In this document: one piece after another, positions 13,765 through 17,703 of the stretch | Layout: each line of letters opens with the position of its first letter | Position numbering within the stretch: the stretch's first letter is position 1 | Notes under the pieces: generated by a model | Told to the model about the DNA's origin: nothing | What the model saw: only the letters and a program-made list of their open reading frames with translations | The model's database searches: none | Program-made: the position numbers and the translations under genes | Assembly: GCA_002348315.1 (NCBI GenBank) | Contig: DEAW01000142.1 | Location: forward strand, 18,964-36,666 | Reading direction: 5' to 3' | Origin: Planctomycetaceae bacterium UBA2972 | GTDB taxonomy: Bacteria; Planctomycetota; Planctomycetia; Pirellulales; Pirellulaceae | DNA length: 17,703 bases

Positions 13765-15210
13765 TTGCCGCACAATCGCCCGTTTGATCTATCTATGATT
13801 TGCGTGATGCTGGCGTTTACTCTCCTGGGCAAGCCGTTGACACTTATTGCCCAACAGGATCAAAGGCCGAACATCGTCATGGTTTTCATCGATGACATGG
13901 GCTGGGGTGACCTGGGATGTTATGGTAATCCTGATATCAAGACACCGAACATCGATGCATTGGCGGCCGGTGGTATTCGATTTGAACAGTTTTATGTCGC
14001 ATCACCCATCTGCAGCCCATCTCGAGTGGCCGTCACAACCGGTCAATTCCCTGCTCGGCATAAAATCAATTCGTACCTAAACTCCCGAGCTCGTAATGCA
14101 GCACGAGGCATGGTAGATTTCCTTGATCCGGCTGTCCCCGCGATCGCCAGAACATTTCAATCGGCTGGATATGCGACCGCTCATTTTGGCAAATGGCACA
14201 TGGGCGGAGGGCGCGATGTCGATGACGCTCCTTTACCTCAATCCTATGGATTCTCTGAATCGCTAGTCTCATTCGAAGGCTTAGGAGATCGTATCCTACA
14301 AGCACAAAACCATGGACTGTCAGCCCAAAGCGCCAAACTCGGACATGGCAGGATTACGTATGTAGAGAAACATAAAAATACCGAAACCTATGTCAATCGC
14401 AGCATTGATTTCATTCGTCGCAATCAGGAAACTCCATTCTATCTACATCTATGGCTCAATGACGTCCACGACCCGTTTAAGCCAACCCAGTTGCAACTCG
14501 AACGATTCAAACAGTATTCGGACAACAAATACCTACAGCAATACTATGCCGTGATGGATGAAATGGATCGTCAGTTAGGTCGGCTATTTGATCACATCAC
14601 AGCAAGTGGATTAAGCGAGCAAACCATCATCGTCGTCTGTGCTGACAATGGACCAACCGCCTGGGCTCGTTATAAACGCGAAGGATTCGATGCGCCAGGC
14701 TGGACAGGAGGCTTGCGCGGACGAAAATGGAGCCTCTACGAAGGCGGCATTCGCGAACCGTTGATCGTTTCATGGCCCGATAAAATCAAACCCGGTCAGG
14801 TCGACAAAACCTCTCTTGTAAACGCGGTCGACTTCTTCCCTACCTTTTGCCAATTAGCCGGAATCAAACCTCCCGACGTCGACTGGGATGGCATCGATTT
14901 CTCTCCGGCTTTGTTGGAGAAACCTATCCAACGTCAAAAACCGATGTACTGGGAATATGGTCGAAACCCAAGTTATCTACGCCCGGCCGAGCCCTCGGAT
15001 CGCAGTCCCGTATTAGCCGTCCGTGATGGTGCCTGGAAGCTACTTATGAATGCGGATGGTACTGGTGTGGAACTTTACAATCTTAATCAATCCATTGATG
15101 AATCCGCTAATCTGGTCGATGTGCACGCTGACGTTGCCAACCGGCTCTACAAAGATTTGATGGCCTGGAAAAACAGCCTTCCTAATTATCCGGACAGTAC
15201 GACGCCATGA
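13765..15210 (+). CDS. Secreted Cys-type sulfatase
   Basis: A 481-residue sulfatase of the alkaline-phosphatase superfamily (S1 type), hydrolysing a sulfate ester, probably on an algal or marine polysaccharide as usual in planctomycetes. Residues 1-30 are a signal peptide ending near IAQ-QD, so it is exported. The active-site motif CSPSR (83-87) provides Cys83, which formylglycine-generating enzyme oxidises to formylglycine. Calcium and catalytic residues are present: Asp43-Asp44 (IDDMGWGD), Lys and His in FGKWHMGG, His in NDVHDPF, Asp-Asn in CADNGP, Lys in LRGRKWSLYEGG. Substrate specificity cannot be read. The start is TTG at 13765 with AAGG 7 bases upstream; the in-frame ATG at 13795 would remove the basic N-terminus of the signal peptide. 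The stop overlaps the helicase start (ATGA). No second sulfatase or maturation enzyme is nearby. Confidence 0.95.
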   Translation: MPHNRPFDLSMICVMLAFTLLGKPLTLIAQQDQRPNIVMVFIDDMGWGDLGCYGNPDIKTPNIDALAAGGIRFEQFYVASPICSPSRVAVTTGQFPARHKINSYLNSRARNAARGMVDFLDPAVPAIARTFQSAGYATAHFGKWHMGGGRDVDDAPLPQSYGFSESLVSFEGLGDRILQAQNHGLSAQSAKLGHGRITYVEKHKNTETYVNRSIDFIRRNQETPFYLHLWLNDVHDPFKPTQLQLERFKQYSDNKYLQQYYAVMDEMDRQLGRLFDHITASGLSEQTIIVVCADNGPTAWARYKREGFDAPGWTGGLRGRKWSLYEGGIREPLIVSWPDKIKPGQVDKTSLVNAVDFFPTFCQLAGIKPPDVDWDGIDFSPALLEKPIQRQKPMYWEYGRNPSYLRPAEPSDRSPVLAVRDGAWKLLMNADGTGVELYNLNQSIDESANLVDVHADVANRLYKDLMAWKNSLPNYPDSTTP

Positions 15211-16601
15211 CGGATTCCCACACACCAACCTTTGAACGATTTGGGTTCTCCAGTGCCTTACTCCGTGCCATCGAACGGCGCGGGTACGAGCACCCCACAG
15301 CGATTCAACAGGAAGCGATCCCTCCCATTCTGAACGGTGATGATGTTCTCGGCTGTGCTCAGACCGGAACCGGAAAAACTGCTGCTTTTGCATTACCGGC
15401 CATCGAAAAACTCACCTCCGCTGAGTTGACCCCCGAACATCAATTACGAGTACTCGTTTTAGCGCCGACTCGGGAACTGGCCGTCCAAATCAACGATTGC
15501 TTTGAGGCATATTCTCAACATACTTCCGTAAGACAAACCGTCATTCATGGAGGAGTGGGAGCTAATCCGCAGATTCAGCGTCTTCGTAAAGGCATGGATG
15601 TCGTGGTTGCCACTCCAGGTCGATTATTGGATTTACTTGAGCAAGGACACTTGTCGTTACAGACCGTTGAATTGCTCGTTGTCGACGAAGCGGACATGAT
15701 GCTGGACATGGGTTTCATCGACGATGTCACTAAAATCATCAATCTCGCATCTAATCGAAACCAAACCCTGCTTTTCTCTGCTACCCTTCCCCCCGAAGTC
15801 CAATCAATCGCAGATAATTGGCTCGACAATCCCAAAACGATCACCGTCGTTCCGGATGCGATCCCCATCCACCTGATTAACCAAAGTGTTTTCTTTGTCG
15901 AAAACATCAACAAAGACCTGCTATTAATTCAGTATCTGTTTGCTACTCCACGGGCCCGCACACTCGTTTTCGTCCGCACAAAAAAGGATGCCGAACGCGT
16001 GGCTGGCAACATCAACCGCGTGAAACTCGAAGCACTCCCACTGCATGGAAATAAGAGTCAGGGGCGGCGGCGGAAGGCGATCGCAGCATTTCGCTCGGAA
16101 CAGGCTCCCATTCTCGTCGCAACGGACGTCGCAGCTCGAGGTCTGGACTTTGACAACATCTCGCATGTCATCAATTATGCTTTACCGGAATACCCCGAAT
16201 ATTACATTCATCGCGTGGGACGGACAGGGCGAGCGGGAGCCAAGGGAGAAGCCATCTCACTCTGTGCTTCGCATGAACGATACTACCTTAAGCAAATAGA
16301 AACACTGGCAGATATTTCCATTGCCGTACGCGAATGGAATTTCGACGACTTTGGTAGCTTCCCTCAACTCGAACGAGCAAGTCAGCGACGTCGAAAACGT
16401 AAACCTGACGATCAGGAAGCTATGGAAACGGATGCTGAACAAGCAACGTCAGATCCCAGTTGGGTACGAGGCAAAAGAAAGAAGAAAAAGAAAAAGAAAA
16501 AACGGCAATCCCGAGTCATCACGATGGATGATATTAAGTCGCCTTCTCAGCAATCCGGGGCAACCGGGAAATACGCTCCGAAAAAACGCTCTCTGGATTA
16601 A
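15207..16601 (+). CDS. DEAD-box ATP-dependent RNA helicase (RhlE-like)
   Basis: A 464-residue helicase that unwinds RNA duplexes or remodels RNA-protein complexes, usually in ribosome assembly, RNA decay or cold adaptation. All motifs are intact: Q motif (Phe10 and Gln34), motif I AQTGTGKT at 51-58, PTREL at 87-91, GG 115-116, TPGR 136-139, DEAD at 160-163, SAT at 191-193, motif V ATDVAARGLD at 305-314 and motif VI HRVGRTGR at 335-342. The core ends at about 375. The tail is highly basic, with RRRKRK at 394-399, an acidic spacer, and then eight consecutive lysines within KRKKKKKKKKRQ (423-434), which should bind RNA non-specifically. The overall pattern is closest to RhlE, but the tail is divergent, so I give no symbol. 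Its ATG overlaps the sulfatase stop, and it has no Shine-Dalgarno sequence of its own. The stop overlaps the convergent RidA gene by four bases. Confidence 0.96.
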   Translation: MTDSHTPTFERFGFSSALLRAIERRGYEHPTAIQQEAIPPILNGDDVLGCAQTGTGKTAAFALPAIEKLTSAELTPEHQLRVLVLAPTRELAVQINDCFEAYSQHTSVRQTVIHGGVGANPQIQRLRKGMDVVVATPGRLLDLLEQGHLSLQTVELLVVDEADMMLDMGFIDDVTKIINLASNRNQTLLFSATLPPEVQSIADNWLDNPKTITVVPDAIPIHLINQSVFFVENINKDLLLIQYLFATPRARTLVFVRTKKDAERVAGNINRVKLEALPLHGNKSQGRRRKAIAAFRSEQAPILVATDVAARGLDFDNISHVINYALPEYPEYYIHRVGRTGRAGAKGEAISLCASHERYYLKQIETLADISIAVREWNFDDFGSFPQLERASQRRRKRKPDDQEAMETDAEQATSDPSWVRGKRKKKKKKKKRQSRVITMDDIKSPSQQSGATGKYAPKKRSLD

Positions 16602-17059
16602 TCTGCCACTTCAACAAACAAGCTGATTTGACAGGCGGCGTTGAGTGGAAGTTCCGAGACACCAATGGCAGTGCGAGTATGTCTTCCAGCATCCCCAAAG
16701 ATTTCCACGACGAAGTCACTGGCCCCATTCATGACGACCGACTGTTGCTGAAACCCCGCCGCACTTTGTACAAAACCTTCCAGACGTAAGACTTGTGTTA
16801 CGCGATCCAGGCTGCCAAGCAACGATTTGATCTGAGCAAGACCATTGATAATGGTACGTCGAGCAGCCTCAGCCCCTTGCTCTACAGTAATCTCACAACC
16901 GACCTTTCCAGGGTTTAAGATCTCGCCCGACAAAAAAGGTAATTGACCGGCCGTCATGACCAGTTGTCCCGTTTGAATGCAGGGAACATAGTTTGCCACG
17001 GCGGAAGGGGCGACGGGTAGTTCAATTCCGAGTTCAACAAGTTTTTCTTCTGGAGTCAT
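16598..17059 (-). CDS. RidA-family (YjgF/YER057c/UK114) protein
   Basis: A 153-residue RidA-superfamily protein. Classical members hydrolyse reactive enamine/imine intermediates such as 2-aminoacrylate; members of other subgroups have other or unknown roles. The barrel strands are recognisable (LVMTAGQLPF, GAEAARRTIINGLAQIKSLLGSLDRVTQVLRLEGFV, HTRTAIGVSELPLNAACQISLFVEV). The key arginine of RidA aligns with Arg129 in HTRTAIGVSELP. The glutamate that follows it in E. coli-type RidA (in VKIEIEAIA) is replaced here by Ser in CQISLFV, so this is probably not a classical deaminase. The extra N-terminus and length match the longer 'YjgF-like 1' subgroup of about 150 residues. The ATG at 17059 fits the family start. 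It stands alone, convergent with the helicase gene. Confidence 0.92.
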   Translation of the reverse strand: MTPEEKLVELGIELPVAPSAVANYVPCIQTGQLVMTAGQLPFLSGEILNPGKVGCEITVEQGAEAARRTIINGLAQIKSLLGSLDRVTQVLRLEGFVQSAAGFQQQSVVMNGASDFVVEIFGDAGRHTRTAIGVSELPLNAACQISLFVEVAD

Positions 17060-17109
17060 TTCACATATGCCTTGGTCTTTTTGTAATCCCGTATTCCTCT
17101 TTCGGTAGG

Positions 17110-17703
17110 TTAGTTCCCAGTTCGGGGGGCTGAATTAGCAGGAAGATTAAACCAACCACTAGTCCCGACGTTAATAACACCTTCACAGGCAATCGACGGA
17201 GGAACATTTACTTTGAGGTAGAGAATACCATTTTTATCCGGAATCAACGAATCTTCCTTTCCGATCAAAAAGGGCTTACCCTGTTTTTCATTGACATAAT
17301 AGAATCCGATCAAGGCACCTAACGGGAATTCCGGATTCATTCCGTTCTTTTTCACATCGCCGCTAACAAAACCCGCTGCGGACGGCTCTTCACGCAATGT
17401 CATCGAATAGATTCCGGCGGTCAACAACTGGAATTTACGTTTGGCATAAACCTGACCTATAGGCATCCAACCTTTTGAAGTATCGAGCATATGGACCTGC
17501 CGGTTAGCTGCAATTAATTGTCGATCTAAAAAGTCGATTTTTTCCTGAACACCCTGAATCCGATTATCCATGCGTTGAATCTGTTCGTACATATTCTTCG
17601 CTTTTTGCAAATCGCCATTCTTTTCATATTCAATGGCAATTTCAGTGGCATCTTTAATGAAGACCTGAATGGCTTTGCGAGTCCGCAAATCCAACGCATT
17701 GGA
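17110..17703 (-). CDS. Hypothetical coiled-coil protein with C-terminal beta domain (5' partial)
   Basis: The frame stays open to the right edge (codons for Ser-Asn-Ala precede an in-frame TTG at 17694), so the gene very probably begins outside the window; 197 codons are visible. The visible N-terminal part up to about residue 70 is helical: RKAIQVFIKDATEIAIEYEKNGDLQKAKNMYEQ looks like a TPR-type helix pair, and MDNRIQGVQEKIDFLDRQLI is a short coiled coil. The rest (from GWMPIGQVYAKRKF) is beta-rich, with FPLGALIGFYYV, GKPFLIGKE, NGILYLKVNVPP and GVINVGTSGWF. That order (Gly-x-Leu-Ile-Gly, Phe-x-Ile-Gly, Gly-x-Leu-Tyr-Leu-x-Val-Asn) resembles the PA-IL/LecA-like sugar-binding sandwich seen in some planctomycete proteins; this is a weak resemblance from memory. 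No signal peptide is visible in this fragment. Confidence 0.75.
   Translation of the reverse strand, partial: SNALDLRTRKAIQVFIKDATEIAIEYEKNGDLQKAKNMYEQIQRMDNRIQGVQEKIDFLDRQLIAANRQVHMLDTSKGWMPIGQVYAKRKFQLLTAGIYSMTLREEPSAAGFVSGDVKKNGMNPEFPLGALIGFYYVNEKQGKPFLIGKEDSLIPDKNGILYLKVNVPPSIACEGVINVGTSGWFNLPANSAPRTGN

Noticed and set aside
1..17703. CRISPR array, insertion sequence, prophage, toxin-antitoxin or defence system
   Set aside because: No regularly spaced repeats, terminal inverted repeats, transposase, integrase or defence-type domains were found in any frame; tRNA-Pro has no integrase or att-like duplicate next to it.

Overview
The window looks like ordinary chromosome of a Planctomycetota bacterium. 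This is inferred from gene content and style: a secreted Cys-type sulfatase, several lineage-restricted membrane-anchored proteins, frequent GTG/TTG starts, tight gene overlaps, and a metal-uptake operon whose permease carries a fused DtxR/MntR-like repressor domain. That fusion resembles Chlamydia YtgCR, and Chlamydiae belong to the same PVC superphylum. Base composition is close to balanced. I see no transposase, phage gene, CRISPR array or other mobile element.

Layout. (1) 2-2743, plus strand: the 3' part of a large acidic protein that enters from the left edge, a DJ-1/PfpI protein resembling plant DJ-1D, and a membrane-anchored hypothetical protein. (2) 2755-3979, plus strand: endonuclease IV (nfo), then a DUF2007-type small protein with its own candidate promoter, whose -10 box sits inside a perfect inverted repeat. 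(3) 3960-7865, minus strand: a four-gene metal-uptake operon transcribed leftwards from a strong sigma70-like promoter at 7912-7940. Its order is TroA/YtgA-like binding protein, anchored protein with a His-rich tail, ABC ATPase, permease-repressor fusion. (4) 8158-11726, plus strand: GNAT acetyltransferase, two adjacent M16 peptidase-family genes that appear to have divided the active-site motifs between them, and nucleoside diphosphate kinase (ndk). (5) 11730-11880: an octamer-periodic repeat that can fold into a long hairpin, and a convergent tRNA-Pro(GGG) on the minus strand. (6) 12001-13655, plus strand: pyrF (GTG start, perfect Shine-Dalgarno) and a TVP38/TMEM64-type membrane protein with no conventional start codon after pyrF. 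(7) 13765-16601, plus strand: a TTG-started secreted sulfatase translationally coupled to a RhlE-like DEAD-box RNA helicase with a poly-lysine tail. (8) 16598-17703, minus strand: a RidA-family protein and a partial coiled-coil/beta-domain protein that runs off the right edge.

How the genes work together. The metal operon is the clearest unit: capture of a divalent cation outside the membrane, ATP-driven import, and a sensor built into the permease itself. The M16 pair very probably makes one heteromeric zinc peptidase. The remaining genes are housekeeping (DNA repair, nucleotide metabolism, tRNA, RNA helicase) in short, tightly packed transcription units. The most notable observation is the permease-repressor fusion in an operon that also encodes a His-tailed accessory protein.
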